The translations under genes were made by a program, and so were the position numbers. From the NCBI GenBank assembly GCA_027035575.1, contig JALVUQ010000072.1, forward strand, positions 1 through 32,634: a DNA stretch of 32,634 nucleotides, in the 5' to 3' direction. The DNA is from Desulfurellales bacterium. GTDB taxonomy: Bacteria > Campylobacterota_A > Desulfurellia > Desulfurellales > Hippeaceae. The notes beneath the pieces are model-generated. The model did no database searches, was not told the origin of the DNA, and was given only the letters and a program-made list of their open reading frames with translations. Each line of letters begins with the position of its first letter. Positions within the stretch are counted from its first letter, which is position 1. Of this stretch, positions 32,578-32,634 are shown one piece after another.

Positions 32578-32634
32578 CTATTCAAATACCTCTCTTATAA
32601 TATCTGAATATCTCAATTTTCTTTCTTGATATTT
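32578..32634 (-). CDS. Possible C-terminal end of an unidentified protein (cut by window edge)
   Basis: The last 18 codons and a TAG stop on the minus strand are in the window, ending RKLRYSDIIREVFE. The composition is protein-like, but the stretch is too short to name a family. It could equally be chance. If real, the gene enters from the right. Confidence 0.3.
   Translation of the reverse strand, partial: KYQERKLRYSDIIREVFE

Overview
The window is a low-GC, gene-dense bacterial chromosome segment whose centre is a long carbon monoxide / hydrogen / nickel gene block. Periplasmic Tat-exported hydrogenase, a TPR envelope protein and an M23 peptidase suggest a Gram-negative anaerobe or microaerophile. 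The combination of CooS, a NuoEFG-like diaphorase and a group 1 hydrogenase at this base composition would fit a Deferribacterota-like organism. That assignment is a low-confidence inference, because no rRNA or other marker is present.

Layout. (1) 1-2649, minus strand: a tight operon of a RACo-like corrinoid activator, a SemiSWEET-type small transporter, exonuclease III and the 5' end of glyQ. (2) 2650-3054: an intergenic stretch with a symmetric divergent promoter and a probable gene remnant. (3) 3055-4165, plus: two regulators, a NikR-like ribbon-helix-helix protein and a PAS-LytTR protein that matches the RcoM CO-sensor architecture. (4) 4290-17074, plus: cooF, cooS, a NuoE/NuoF/NuoG-like diaphorase, cooC, a NiCoT nickel transporter, hydrogenase small and large subunits, cytochrome b, maturation protease, hypA and hypB. 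These genes are nearly contiguous. A promoter with three helically phased TTTATA repeats precedes cooF, and an intrinsic terminator sits between cooS and the diaphorase. (5) 17093-21587, minus: hypF, hypC, hypD, hypE, converging on hypB. (6) 21648-25821: msrA, a V4R-like protein, alanine dehydrogenase, miaA and htpX. (7) 26085-32164: two 274-bp direct repeats (3 mismatches, no gaps) enclose a five-gene minus-strand operon coding for a PqqD-like protein, an ATP-grasp ligase, a PLP-dependent decarboxylase, a urea-transporter/M23-peptidase fusion and a TPR protein. (8) To the right end: a diverged relative of the repeat and the edge of an unidentified ORF.

How the genes work together. CooS oxidises CO and CooF takes the electrons. 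No energy-converting hydrogenase (CooMKLXUH type) is present. Instead, the neighbouring NuoEFG-like proteins suggest transfer to NAD(P), while the Tat-exported hydrogenase with cytochrome b would feed H2 electrons to quinone. CooC, HypAB and the NiCoT permease supply nickel to both enzymes. The RcoM-like protein probably switches the operon on in CO.

The two strongest candidates for undescribed biology are the RcoM-like / phased-repeat control of a CO-to-NAD(P) operon, and the repeat-bounded PqqD / ATP-grasp / decarboxylase / UT-M23 module.
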